A DNA stretch of 56,420 bases from Alcaligenaceae bacterium (lineage in GTDB: Bacteria; Pseudomonadota; Gammaproteobacteria; Burkholderiales; Burkholderiaceae_B), in the NCBI GenBank assembly GCA_947380655.1, contig CANCRX010000014.1, forward strand, positions 1 through 56,420, given 5' to 3'. The position numbers were made by a program, and so were the translations under genes. Within the stretch, counting starts at the first letter, position 1. Every line of letters starts with the position of its first letter. Under the pieces are notes generated by a model. That model was not told where the DNA came from. It made no database searches and was given only the letters and a program-made list of their open reading frames with translations. Of the stretch, positions 26,077 to 34,805 are shown one piece after another.

Positions 26077-27060
26077 ATGAAATCTATTTCTGTGCTGCAT
26101 CGGATTGTTCTTGTCGCCTGCCTGAGCCTAGCCAGCATGTTGTGCTGTGCGCAAACAGCGGCTAGTTTCCCAAGCAAACCTATCAAAATCGTCGTCCCCT
26201 TCGCTGCAGGGGGCTCAACTGATGCCTTGGCACGCATGCTGGCTCAAAAACTAACCAGTGCCTGGGGACAAACGGTCATTGTTGAAAACAAACCTGGGGC
26301 GGGTGCAACACTCGGCGCAGACTATGTTGCCAAAGCGCCCGCAGATGGCTATACCCTGTTGATGGGGGCCGCGCATCACACGATCGCTCAAAACGTCTAC
26401 AAAAGCCTGCCTTATCATTTCGGTCGAGATCTCGCCCCAGTCAGCATCATGGCATTAATCCCGAATGTGATCGTGATTAATGACAAAGTTCCGGCAAAAA
26501 ATATTCAGGAACTGATTGCTCTGGCTAAAAAAGAGCCCGGTAAACTCAACTATGGTTCGGCCGGTGCGGGCACGGCCCACCATCTGATTGGCGCCATGTT
26601 TAATTTACAGGCCGATGTTGATATTGTTCATATCCCCTACAAAGGCAGCTCTCCTGCCGTCGCCGACCTGGTCAGTGGCCAAGTGCAAATCATGTTTGAT
26701 ACCGTTTCCTCAGCCCTGCCGCAAATTAAAGCAGGCAAAACACGCGCCTTAGCCGTCACCACTAAAACACGCTCTTCCGCACTGCCTGATGTGCCCACGC
26801 TCAATGAAACAGTTTTACCTGGTTTTGATGTGGGTACGTGGTTCGGCATTCTCGCGCCTGCGGCAACACCCCCGGACGTTGTTGCAAAACTCAGTCAAGA
26901 AATTATCCGCATCGTTAAAGCGCCTGAAATGCAAAAACAATTACTGGATATGGGGTCCGAGCCGATCGGCAGCACCTCGGCTGAAATGAAAACGCAAATC
27001 AATAAAGAGCTGGACGAGTTTGGTGCATTAACTAAAAAAATCAAACTCACTGTCGATTAA
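26077..27060 (+). CDS. Bug-type tripartite tricarboxylate transporter substrate-binding protein
   Basis: A 327-aa periplasmic binding protein of the TctC/Bug family. A Sec signal peptide (IVLVACLSLASMLCCAQ) is followed by the family start FPSKPIKIVVPFAAGGSTD. ENKPGAGATLG, ADGYTLL and LNYGSAGAGT are further hallmarks. It would bind a small carboxylate or related ligand. No TctA or TctB membrane gene is nearby, which is normal for the large orphan Bug sets of Alcaligenaceae. A strong hairpin follows the gene. Confidence 0.92.
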   Translation: MKSISVLHRIVLVACLSLASMLCCAQTAASFPSKPIKIVVPFAAGGSTDALARMLAQKLTSAWGQTVIVENKPGAGATLGADYVAKAPADGYTLLMGAAHHTIAQNVYKSLPYHFGRDLAPVSIMALIPNVIVINDKVPAKNIQELIALAKKEPGKLNYGSAGAGTAHHLIGAMFNLQADVDIVHIPYKGSSPAVADLVSGQVQIMFDTVSSALPQIKAGKTRALAVTTKTRSSALPDVPTLNETVLPGFDVGTWFGILAPAATPPDVVAKLSQEIIRIVKAPEMQKQLLDMGSEPIGSTSAEMKTQINKELDEFGALTKKIKLTVD

Positions 27061-27116
27061 GAGGAACTTAAACAACCCCAGATTTGCAAATCAGCAAAGC
27101 TTAATTCCAGACCTAC

Positions 27117-27147
27117 GCGGGCCTCAATGATGCACATTCAGGCCCGC
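27117..27147 (+). terminator. Strong hairpin after the Bug gene, probable terminator
   Basis: GCGGGCCT (27117-27124) pairs with AGGCCCGC (27140-27147). Inside, after one mismatch, AATG pairs with CATT around ATGCA. The stem is GC-rich and lies about 56 bases after the stop codon. A T-run is not immediate (TTTT occurs 21 bases later), so intrinsic termination is probable but not certain. Confidence 0.5.
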
Positions 27148-27198
27148 CATCATGTAAGCTTTTAAAAAAATCGTAAACCCCCTATTCGAGTCAAGCAC

Positions 27199-28218
27199 AT
27201 GTCCACTACCTCCCCCGTCTATCAAACCCTTGGCAATAGTGGCCTGCGTGTGCCACGTCTATGGCTGGGTGCCATGATGTTTGGCGATCAGACCGATGAA
27301 ACCGTTGCACGCGAAATGATTGCCGTGACACGAGACGCAGGCCTGAACGCAATTGATACCTCAGACAATTACGCTGGCGGTGCTTCAGAAAAAATGGTGG
27401 GTAAGCTCATCGCCCAGGACCGCTCAAGATGGGTCGTCGCGACCAAAGTTGCTAACCCCATGGGCACCGAACCCAATGACCGTGGCCTATCCAGACGCTG
27501 GGTCATGAACGAGGTCGATAACAGCTTGAATCGCCTGGGCATCGATTGTATTGATGTCTATTACATGCATCGTGACGATGAAACAGTGCCGATCGAGGAA
27601 GTCCTGTCGACCTTTGCACGTCTGATTGAAATGGGCAAGATCCGCTATTACGGCATCTCTAACTTCCGAGGCTGGCGTGTTGCCAGAATGGTCGAAACCG
27701 CTCGCCGCATGGGTGTACCACAGCCAATCGTTTGCCAGCCTCCTTACAGCGCAGTCACCCGATTGATCGAAACAGAACTTATTCCGAGCTGCAATCACTA
27801 TGGTGTGGGTGTGGTGGCATACAGCCCACTGGCACGCGGTGTGTTGACAGGGAAATATCAACCCGATGCCGCACCGGATGCAAATAGCCGTGCCGGCCGG
27901 GGCGATCGCCGCATGCATCAGACTGAATTTCGACCAGAATCGTTTAATGTGGCGAATGCCCTCAAAGCACACGCGGAAAGTCGTGGCCTGTCGCCGACAC
28001 AGTTTGCGATCGCCTGGGCGCTGAACAACCGTTGTATGAGCGGCGTCATTGGTGGTCCCCGCACCCTCGATCAGTGGAAAGACTACGTTGCTGCGCTTTC
28101 AGTGCAAATTACCGCCGAGGATGAGGCGCTGGTAGATTCCTTGGTCCCTCCCGGCTACGCCTCCACACACGGCTTTGTCGATCCACAATATCCGATACAA
28201 GGACGTCGATTCGCTTGA
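27199..28218 (+). CDS. Aldo/keto reductase
   Basis: A 339-aa NAD(P)H-dependent oxidoreductase of the aldo/keto reductase superfamily (YghZ/Kv-beta-like branch). The catalytic set is visible as Asp (NAIDTSDNYAGG), Tyr in that segment, Lys (VVATKVANP) and His (YYMHRDD). The C-terminal cofactor region SGVIGGPRTLDQWKD is also typical. The substrate is unknown. It stands alone between a terminator-like hairpin and the cyanophycin synthetase-like gene 48 bases downstream, with which it may be cotranscribed. Confidence 0.88.
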   Translation: MSTTSPVYQTLGNSGLRVPRLWLGAMMFGDQTDETVAREMIAVTRDAGLNAIDTSDNYAGGASEKMVGKLIAQDRSRWVVATKVANPMGTEPNDRGLSRRWVMNEVDNSLNRLGIDCIDVYYMHRDDETVPIEEVLSTFARLIEMGKIRYYGISNFRGWRVARMVETARRMGVPQPIVCQPPYSAVTRLIETELIPSCNHYGVGVVAYSPLARGVLTGKYQPDAAPDANSRAGRGDRRMHQTEFRPESFNVANALKAHAESRGLSPTQFAIAWALNNRCMSGVIGGPRTLDQWKDYVAALSVQITAEDEALVDSLVPPGYASTHGFVDPQYPIQGRRFA

Positions 28219-28266
28219 ACAAGTAGGCGATAATAGCGGCATTAAGAACAACTTTCTGAATGCCAT

Positions 28267-30447
28267 ATGAACAAGCGTGACATGGTCATTGAGCGCATTA
28301 CTTTTTTGCGCGGGCCCAATATCTGGACATACTACTCGGCCCTCGAGGCGCTGATTGACATCGGCGAACTCGAGGATTGTCCTTCCGATACGGTTCCAGG
28401 GATGTATGAAAGACTGACAGAATGGTTGCCCAGCCTGATTGAGCACCGTTGTAGTCCTGGCGTACGCGGTGGCTTTCTGCAGCGTCTGAAAACCGGCACC
28501 TGGCCCTGCCATGTGCTCGAGCATGTCACCCTCGCCCTGCAAGATCTGGCGGGCGTTCCTGGCCACGGTTTTGGTCGAGCGCGTGAAACTGAAAGACGCG
28601 GTGTATATAAAGTCGTTGTCAGTAGCTGGCAGCCTGAGGTCACCCGTGCAGCACTCTATGCAGGGCGTGAACTGGTGATGGCCTCCATCGAAAACACCCC
28701 CTACGATCTCGAAGAAGCGCTCGAAAACCTGCGCGACCTGACGCAAAGCCTCTGTTTTGGTCCAAGCACCGCCTCAATCGTCATGGCGGCAGAGGAACGG
28801 GAAATTTCTGCGATCCGTCTGAGCGAAGGCAATCTGGTCCAGTTTGGCTACGGCGCAAAACAGCGCCGGATCTGGACGGCTGAAACAGATCAAACCAGTG
28901 CCATTGCAGAAACAATCTCACGCGACAAAGATCTCACGAAATCGCTGCTTGACGCCGTGGGCGTGCCGATCCCCAAAGGTCGCGCAGTTGACAGTGCAAT
29001 AGATGCCTGGGATGCGGCGCAAGATCTTGGTCTGCCTGTGGTGGTCAAACCCGTTGATGGCAATCACGGGCGAGGCGTATTCATTAATCTGGAAACGCAA
29101 CAAGAAGTCGAAGCCGCCTACGCCGTCGCAGTCGATGAAGGATCTGGCGTGCTCGTTGAGCGCTTCATACTAGGTAACGAGCATCGCTTACTCGTGGTCG
29201 GTGGCAAGCTGGCCGCCGCAGCAAAAGGCCAAACAGCTAGCGTGACAGGCGACGGAAAACATACCGTTTCCGAACTGATTGAAATTCAGATTAACTCCGA
29301 CCCGCGCCGTGGTCGTGGCGAAGAGCAGCCGCTCAATCCCGTCCGGATCGACTCAGCCGCCCGGCTTGAACTCAAGCGCCAGGGCTTTGATGCCGATAGC
29401 ATCGTGCCCGTTGGCGTCGAGGCACTTATCCAGCGTAACGGAAACGTGGCCTTTGACTGTACGGACGAGGTTCACCCAGAGGTTGCGCACATTGCAGGCC
29501 TGGCTGCCAAGGCAGTCGGCTTGGATGTCGCGGGGATCGACTTGGTCGCACAGGATATTTCACGGCCGCTGCACGAGCAAGGCGGTGCAATTGTCGAGGT
29601 GAATGCAGGTCCAGGGCTGCTGATGCACATCAAACCAGCTGAAGGCCTGTCGCGCCCTGTTGGTAAAGCCATTATTGATCATATCTTTCCTGAGGATGAA
29701 AAAGGTCTGATCCCACTCGTGGGCATATCAGGCACGCATGGACTCGATGTGGTTGCACGACTGATGTATCAACTCATGAGTTTGCAAGGCTGGCGTACCG
29801 GCTTGGCAAGTGGGGATGGTTTGTTAGTCGGTAAACGTCAGCTCAAAACCGGCCATTGCGGTAACTGGGATGATGCGAGACGTTTGCTGCTGAACTGCGA
29901 AGTCGAAGCCGCCGTAATCGTCAATGATGGTTTGGAAATTTTGCTGAATGGATTAACGTACGATCGTTGCGAAATCGGCATCGTCACAGACATTGTGTTT
30001 ACCGACGATATGCAACGCGAAGACGTTGCCCATCATGATTTTGAAAATGCTGAGCAACTGATCAAAATCTATCGCACTCAAATTGATGTGGTGCTACCAA
30101 CTGGCACGGGAGTTTTGAACGCAGATGACGAAAACGTGGTCGCGATCGCAGAGTTCTGTGATGGAAGCGTAACTTTTTATAGCCCTAATCCAGACCAACC
30201 TGTTGTCCTCGCTCATCTCGCAGCAGGTCATCGTGCGGTCATCGTTGAGCATGGCAAAATCGTGGTCGTTGAAGGCACCGTTCGCACGGAGCTCTGTGAT
30301 GTTGCAAGCATAGCTATCACAGATCAGGGACGTGATATCGAGCAGGTTCGATTTATTCTGGCAGCCGTTGGAGCGGCCTGGGCATTGAAGCTTCCCGCAC
30401 AACTGATTCAGGCCGGTCTAATGGGCTACAACGCTTCAAACGTGTGA
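28267..30447 (+). CDS. Cyanophycin synthetase-like protein, CphA2/CphA' type with degenerate Mur-ligase P-loop
   Basis: A 726-aa protein of the cyanophycin synthetase family. The N-terminal domain has LRGPNIW (14-20). The ATP-grasp domain keeps VVVKPVDGNHGRG (259-270) and the metal-binding end IVEVNAGPGLLMH. In the C-terminal Mur-ligase-like domain the P-loop GTNGKT is replaced by GTHGLD (489-494), losing the Lys that binds ATP. The length is shorter than the about 870-900 aa of CphA1. This matches CphA2/CphA'-type enzymes, which polymerise beta-Asp-Arg dipeptides or have divergent roles. No second cphA and no cyanophycinase lie in the window. Confidence 0.85.
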   Translation: MNKRDMVIERITFLRGPNIWTYYSALEALIDIGELEDCPSDTVPGMYERLTEWLPSLIEHRCSPGVRGGFLQRLKTGTWPCHVLEHVTLALQDLAGVPGHGFGRARETERRGVYKVVVSSWQPEVTRAALYAGRELVMASIENTPYDLEEALENLRDLTQSLCFGPSTASIVMAAEEREISAIRLSEGNLVQFGYGAKQRRIWTAETDQTSAIAETISRDKDLTKSLLDAVGVPIPKGRAVDSAIDAWDAAQDLGLPVVVKPVDGNHGRGVFINLETQQEVEAAYAVAVDEGSGVLVERFILGNEHRLLVVGGKLAAAAKGQTASVTGDGKHTVSELIEIQINSDPRRGRGEEQPLNPVRIDSAARLELKRQGFDADSIVPVGVEALIQRNGNVAFDCTDEVHPEVAHIAGLAAKAVGLDVAGIDLVAQDISRPLHEQGGAIVEVNAGPGLLMHIKPAEGLSRPVGKAIIDHIFPEDEKGLIPLVGISGTHGLDVVARLMYQLMSLQGWRTGLASGDGLLVGKRQLKTGHCGNWDDARRLLLNCEVEAAVIVNDGLEILLNGLTYDRCEIGIVTDIVFTDDMQREDVAHHDFENAEQLIKIYRTQIDVVLPTGTGVLNADDENVVAIAEFCDGSVTFYSPNPDQPVVLAHLAAGHRAVIVEHGKIVVVEGTVRTELCDVASIAITDQGRDIEQVRFILAAVGAAWALKLPAQLIQAGLMGYNASNV

Positions 30448-30496
30448 TCGAGACATCGCGCAAAACGTGTCATCGTCAATGCTTTTTTATACCGTT

Positions 30497-31426
30497 TTAC
30501 CACTTAGCAACAGCGCCCAGAAGGGCCTGTTGCATGGGGACTGTAGCGAGCTCATGTCCGCAGCCAGCAAGCTCGATAAGCGTTGAAGCCGGGGCAACCG
30601 CCTGAATAGCCAGGCTGTTTGACACCGGGCATAACGCATCTTGCTGACCATGAATCAAGGTCAGATCCAGTTGATTGAGTGGTCCGGCCGCCAACAAATC
30701 ATCACGGGCAACAAAGCAGTGGTGAGCCAAATAATGGCATTGGACCTGATATCTCGAAATAAGCGACTCGCCTGTTTTTAACAAAAAGTCAGGCGCAGGT
30801 TCAGGATACGCATTCATTGCAGACTCATATTGTGCCCAGTTCAATGCGAGTGCAGATTGAGTTGACTCCTCTTGATCCTGACAAAATATCCGATACCCAT
30901 AAGACAACAAACTTTCTGTACTGTCTTTCGGCAGATGACGAGACAATGCCAACCATTGCGGCATACAAGCAGCAGGAGGATGATTCATAAACCGGTCGAT
31001 CTCCAGCGGGCTGCATAAAAAGGGGCTGCGCAATAAGAGATGATCGATTACGGCGCAATGTTGTTGCGCATACGCTAAGGCAAGCGCTCCACCCCAAGAT
31101 CCACCCACGACCGACCAGGAGTTCAGCCCCAGAAAACCCCTCAGCAATTCCAGGTCCGCGACCAGGTCTTGCGTCTGGTTATGCAGCAAAGGATTTTCTG
31201 CGCGGCTTTTACCGCAACCTCGCTGATCGTATTGAATAATGAAAAACCGCTCTGGATCAAAAAAACAACGGTGCAGTGGACTGGCGCTACTACCCGGTCC
31301 ACCGTGCAACCAAACTACGGGTATACCCTTTATATTTCCACTTATTTCCCAGTGCAATGCATGCCCATCCCCGACAGGTAGCCAGTCTTGGCGGATCGGT
31401 GATGAGTTCGGAAATAGTTGAAACAT
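30497..31426 (-). CDS. pip: Prolyl aminopeptidase (proline iminopeptidase), S33 family
   Basis: A 309-aa alpha/beta hydrolase that removes N-terminal proline from peptides in the cytoplasm. HGGPGSS (about 41-47) forms the oxyanion hole, QYDQRGCGKS is the family text, GGSWGG (about 108-113) holds the Ser nucleophile, and GCGHE near the end holds the His. No signal peptide. I chose the ATG at 31426; a TTG at 31435 adds three residues. No good ribosome site is visible for either. The gene is divergent from pqqA, only 96 bases away, which raises a possible but unproven link to PQQ precursor processing. Confidence 0.88.
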   Translation of the reverse strand: MFQLFPNSSPIRQDWLPVGDGHALHWEISGNIKGIPVVWLHGGPGSSASPLHRCFFDPERFFIIQYDQRGCGKSRAENPLLHNQTQDLVADLELLRGFLGLNSWSVVGGSWGGALALAYAQQHCAVIDHLLLRSPFLCSPLEIDRFMNHPPAACMPQWLALSRHLPKDSTESLLSYGYRIFCQDQEESTQSALALNWAQYESAMNAYPEPAPDFLLKTGESLISRYQVQCHYLAHHCFVARDDLLAAGPLNQLDLTLIHGQQDALCPVSNSLAIQAVAPASTLIELAGCGHELATVPMQQALLGAVAKW

Positions 31427-31522
31427 AAAATTCAAAAAAAAATTAAAAAGTTAATAGAACAAAACACAATGATTCTATATACTTTATTCAGTAATATTTT
31501 TTAAAACCCAAAGGAGACTGAC

Positions 31523-31597
31523 ATGACATGGGAAACACCTACTGCGATTGATCTGCGTTTTGGCTTTGAAATCACGATGTACATCGCCAACCGCTAA
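31523..31597 (+). CDS. pqqA: PqqA, coenzyme PQQ precursor peptide (24 aa)
   Basis: The 24-residue ribosomally made precursor from which PQQ is built. Glu16 and Tyr20, the two residues that are crosslinked, are at the canonical places in FEITMY. The start is fixed by AAGGAG at 31511-31516, six bases before the ATG. TATACT at 31478-31483 may be a -10 box. An intrinsic terminator follows, so pqqA is probably made in excess of pqqBCDE. Confidence 0.95.
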   Translation: MTWETPTAIDLRFGFEITMYIANR

Positions 31598-31610
31598 TCG
31601 GTTGAATACA

Positions 31611-31644
31611 AGGCCGGGTTTCAACACCCGGCCTTTTTCTTTTT
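31611..31644 (+). terminator. Intercistronic terminator between pqqA and pqqB
   Basis: AGGCCGGGT (31611-31619) pairs perfectly with ACCCGGCCT (31626-31634) around a 6-base loop and is followed by TTTTTCTTTTT. It lies 13 bases after the pqqA stop and 10 bases before the pqqB start. Partial read-through would explain more pqqA than downstream transcript, a known feature of pqq operons. Confidence 0.85.
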
Positions 31645-31653
31645 CAGACTGTT

Positions 31654-32568
31654 ATGAAAATTCGTGTGCTTGGCTCGGCTGCGGGTGGTGGCTTTCCGCA
31701 ATGGAACTGTAACTGTAGTAATTGTGATGGCGTCAGGCGCGGCTCGATAAAAGCCCGTGCCCGCACACAGTCCTCGATCGCCGTGAGTGATCTGGGGGTC
31801 GACTGGATATTAATTAATGCATCACCCGATATCCTCACCCAAATAAAGGACAACCCTATTTTGCAACCTGCGCGCAAGCCTCGTGATAGTGGCATTGCAG
31901 CGGTCGTATTAATGGATGCACAGATCGATCACGTGACCGGATTGCTCATGCTGCGTGAGAAAAGTGCGCCTTTACCTCTTTACGCTACAGAGCAAGTCTT
32001 TGCGGATCTGACAACTGGATTGCCGCTCATCCATACGCTTGCGCACTATTGCAAGGTAGAGCGCCATCTCATTACGCCGGACGATCAGCCATTCAGTGTC
32101 CCGGAGGTTCAAACGCTTGCGCTCACACCGATCCCTCTATCAAGCAAAGCACCGCCTTACTCGCCCCATCGTAATGATCCTCACCCGGGTGACAACATTG
32201 GGCTCTCTATTCAAGACAAGAACAGTGGCAAGTCCGCATTCTATGCACCTGGACTAGGGGAAATCGAACCTCAGGTTGAACGTGCGATGCAACAAGCCGA
32301 TGTGCTGTTGATTGACGGCACATTCTGGACGGACGATGAAATGATTCGCTTAGGGATGTCGTCTAAGCGAGGCGCTGACATGGGTCATCTGGCGCAATCA
32401 GGGCCCGGCGGCATGATCGAAGTGTTGCGACGTTACCCTGAAAAGCGTCGCATCCTGATTCATATCAACAACACCAATCCTATTTTGCGCGAAGACTCCG
32501 AGCAAGCGCTCGAACTCACACGCCACGGTATTGAAGTCGCCTTTGACGGCATGGAAATCGAGATTTAA
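31654..32568 (+). CDS. pqqB: PqqB, PQQ biosynthesis metallo-beta-lactamase-fold protein
   Basis: A 304-aa metallo-beta-lactamase-fold protein thought to hydroxylate the crosslinked Glu-Tyr intermediate. The N-terminus MKIRVLGSAAGGGFPQWNC with the following CNCSNC is the PqqB hallmark. The metal motif appears as DAQIDHVTG, and DGTFWTDDE and MGHLAQSGPGG are also typical. It lies in the order A-B-C-D-E, two bases before pqqC. Confidence 0.95.
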   Translation: MKIRVLGSAAGGGFPQWNCNCSNCDGVRRGSIKARARTQSSIAVSDLGVDWILINASPDILTQIKDNPILQPARKPRDSGIAAVVLMDAQIDHVTGLLMLREKSAPLPLYATEQVFADLTTGLPLIHTLAHYCKVERHLITPDDQPFSVPEVQTLALTPIPLSSKAPPYSPHRNDPHPGDNIGLSIQDKNSGKSAFYAPGLGEIEPQVERAMQQADVLLIDGTFWTDDEMIRLGMSSKRGADMGHLAQSGPGGMIEVLRRYPEKRRILIHINNTNPILREDSEQALELTRHGIEVAFDGMEIEI

Positions 32569-32570
32569 TA

Positions 32571-33284
32571 ATGAGTCAATCCAAGCAAGCATGGAACCGT
32601 GAAGAGTTTGAAGCACAACTTCGCGCAAAAGGTCAGAGTTACCACATTCACCACCCGTTCAATGTCAAGATGAATGCCGGTCTGTGCTCGCGCGAACAAA
32701 TTCGCGGCTGGGTATTAAACCGCTTTTATTACCAGTGGATCATCCCGATCAAGGATGCGGCCATTATGTCGAACTGCCAGGATCGCGAGACCCGTCGCAG
32801 ATGGATTTCACGGATACTCGATCACGATGGATTTGGCGACTACCAGTCAGATACCGAGTCGGGTGGGTTGGAAGCCTGGACTCAACTTGGCATTGCAGTC
32901 GGGCTCGATCGCGATACGCTCTGGTCGCTTAAAAAAGTAGAGCCTGCAGTGAAATTCGCTTGTGATGCCTATGTAAATTTCGCGCGACAACAGCCATGGC
33001 AGGAAGCAATCTGCTCCTCGCTGACAGAGATGTTCGCGCCTCAAATTCATAAAGACCGTCTGGCCACGTGGCCCACGCACTATCCTTGGATCGAAGCGCA
33101 AGGCCTGCACTACTTCCGTTCACGTATTCCTTTGGCTCAACGCGACGTCGATCATGGCCTGGAAGTCACGCTCAGCCACTTCACCACACGCGCCCAACAA
33201 GAGCGAGCGCTGGATATTTTGCAGTTCAAGCTCGACATCTTATGGTCGATGCTCGATGCAATAGAACGTGCCTACCCTGAATAA
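32571..33284 (+). CDS. pqqC: PqqC, pyrroloquinoline-quinone synthase
   Basis: A 237-aa cofactorless oxidase of the heme-oxygenase-like fold that catalyses the last ring closure and oxidation to PQQ. YHIHHPFN, QIRGWVLNRFYYQ, DHDGFGD and EMFAPQIH carry the family's active-site His, Tyr and Arg residues. It is spaced 2 bases from pqqB and 18 bases from pqqD. Length is normal for the family (about 235-250 aa). Confidence 0.96.
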   Translation: MSQSKQAWNREEFEAQLRAKGQSYHIHHPFNVKMNAGLCSREQIRGWVLNRFYYQWIIPIKDAAIMSNCQDRETRRRWISRILDHDGFGDYQSDTESGGLEAWTQLGIAVGLDRDTLWSLKKVEPAVKFACDAYVNFARQQPWQEAICSSLTEMFAPQIHKDRLATWPTHYPWIEAQGLHYFRSRIPLAQRDVDHGLEVTLSHFTTRAQQERALDILQFKLDILWSMLDAIERAYPE

Positions 33285-33302
33285 AGACTTGGTACTGATT
33301 TC

Positions 33303-33581
33303 ATGACAGATCAACACTCTGACTCTCTACCTGAGCACCCTCGTTTAAACAGGCTATTTCGTCTGCAATGGGAAGACGCTCAACAAGCCCATGTTCTGCT
33401 CTATCCCGAAGGCATGGTCAAACTGAATCAAAGTGCGGCAGAAATTTTGAAACGTTGCGATGGAGCACATACCGTTGATGCGCTAGTTGCCGAACTGGAA
33501 CAAGCCTTCAATACCACAGGCTTAAGGGAACAGATAGAAGGTATGCTGCGTGCCGCATTTGAAAAAGACTGGATCAGATGA
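33303..33581 (+). CDS. pqqD: PqqD, PqqA-binding chaperone
   Basis: A 92-aa protein of the RiPP recognition element family that binds PqqA and delivers it to PqqE. The text RLFRLQWEDAQQAHVLLYPEGMVKLNQSAAEIL is the conserved winged-helix core. Its stop overlaps the start of pqqE by 4 bases (ATGA), which suits a protein that works in a complex with PqqE. Confidence 0.94.
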   Translation: MTDQHSDSLPEHPRLNRLFRLQWEDAQQAHVLLYPEGMVKLNQSAAEILKRCDGAHTVDALVAELEQAFNTTGLREQIEGMLRAAFEKDWIR

Positions 33582-34720
33582 GTACGGCACCCGCCATCAC
33601 ACAGCCCTTTTGGTTATTGGCTGAACTCACCTATCGTTGTCCTTTGCATTGTGTTTTTTGCTACAACCCGACTAATTACGCCCAGATACAAAGTGAGCTT
33701 TCCACCCAAGAATGGATTCGGGTGATGACCGAGGCGCGGGCGCTGGGCGCCGCACAGTTAGGCTTCTCGGGTGGCGAACCATTACTGCGCGACGATCTGG
33801 AAATTTTGGTTAAAGCCGCAAGAGAGCTTGGCTTCTATACAAACCTGATTACCTCAGGCGTTGGCCTGAACGAAAATCGTATTCAAGCGCTAAAAGAGGC
33901 AGGGCTTGATCATATCCAGCTTTCGTTCCAAGACTCAACGCAGGAAATGAATGATTTTTTAAGCAGTACAAAAACCTTTGCGCTCAAAAAACGCGTTGCC
34001 GATCTGATTAAAAAATACGACTATCCAATGGTGATGAATGTCGTACTGCATCGCTATAACCTGCCGCACATTGACAAAATTATCGAGATGGCACTTGATC
34101 TCGATGCAGAGTATCTAGAGTTAGCCAACACTCAGTATTACGGCTGGGCGATGGAAAATCAGGATCAGTTGATGCCGACGCATGAGCAACTGCGCGAGGC
34201 AGAAAAAATCGTCAACGCGTACAGAACAAAAATCGGTAAACGCTGCAAACTCCTTTTTGTTGTGCCCGACTATTTCGAAGATCGGCCCAAAGCCTGCATG
34301 AATGGTTGGGGCTCTGTCTTTCTGGATATTGCGCCAGACGGGGCTGCGTTGCCCTGTCACAACGCCAGACAACTTCCTGGTCTGAACATTCCAAACGTCC
34401 GGGACTTTTCAATCAAAGAAATTTGGTATGAGAGTCAGGCGTTTAATGCCTTTCGTGGTGATCAATGGATGCAGGAACCTTGCCGGAGCTGTGATGAAAA
34501 ATCAAAGGATTTTGGTGGCTGTAGATGTCAGGCCTTTTTACTAACAGGAGATGCTGCAGCAACCGATCCAGTCTGCTCGAAATCCCCTCTTAACAGTGTG
34601 GTTAAGGAAATTATTATCCGTAATAACGAGACCTCTTTAGCCAAAACCAAAGTAAACGAAAAACCCATTATTTTCAGAACAGATAAAAATTCAAAAGAGA
34701 TGAAGTGGGTCGGTAAATAA
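33578..34720 (+). CDS. pqqE: PqqE, radical SAM PqqA-crosslinking enzyme
   Basis: A 380-aa radical S-adenosylmethionine enzyme that forms the carbon-carbon bond between Glu16 and Tyr20 of PqqA. The cluster motif Cys21-x3-Cys25-x2-Cys28 (CPLHCVFC) binds the [4Fe-4S] for SAM cleavage. The C-terminal SPASM region supplies further Cys ligands (CMNGW, CHNAR, CRSCDEKSKDFGGCRC). It overlaps pqqD and ends the biosynthetic set. No pqqF/pqqG-type protease is in the window. An 85-base gap, AT-rich, separates it from the dehydrogenase gene and may hold a second promoter. Confidence 0.96.
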   Translation: MSTAPAITQPFWLLAELTYRCPLHCVFCYNPTNYAQIQSELSTQEWIRVMTEARALGAAQLGFSGGEPLLRDDLEILVKAARELGFYTNLITSGVGLNENRIQALKEAGLDHIQLSFQDSTQEMNDFLSSTKTFALKKRVADLIKKYDYPMVMNVVLHRYNLPHIDKIIEMALDLDAEYLELANTQYYGWAMENQDQLMPTHEQLREAEKIVNAYRTKIGKRCKLLFVVPDYFEDRPKACMNGWGSVFLDIAPDGAALPCHNARQLPGLNIPNVRDFSIKEIWYESQAFNAFRGDQWMQEPCRSCDEKSKDFGGCRCQAFLLTGDAAATDPVCSKSPLNSVVKEIIIRNNETSLAKTKVNEKPIIFRTDKNSKEMKWVGK

Positions 34721-34805
34721 AACTCGCAACACAACATTGCTTGGTATATATTCAAACAAGTAATCGTAATAATTTATATAAAAGCAAAACTAGGAGACAG
34801 ACAAC

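Noticed and set aside
26077..27060. Complete tripartite tricarboxylate transporter
   Set aside because: Only the binding protein is present; no TctA or TctB membrane gene lies in either direction.
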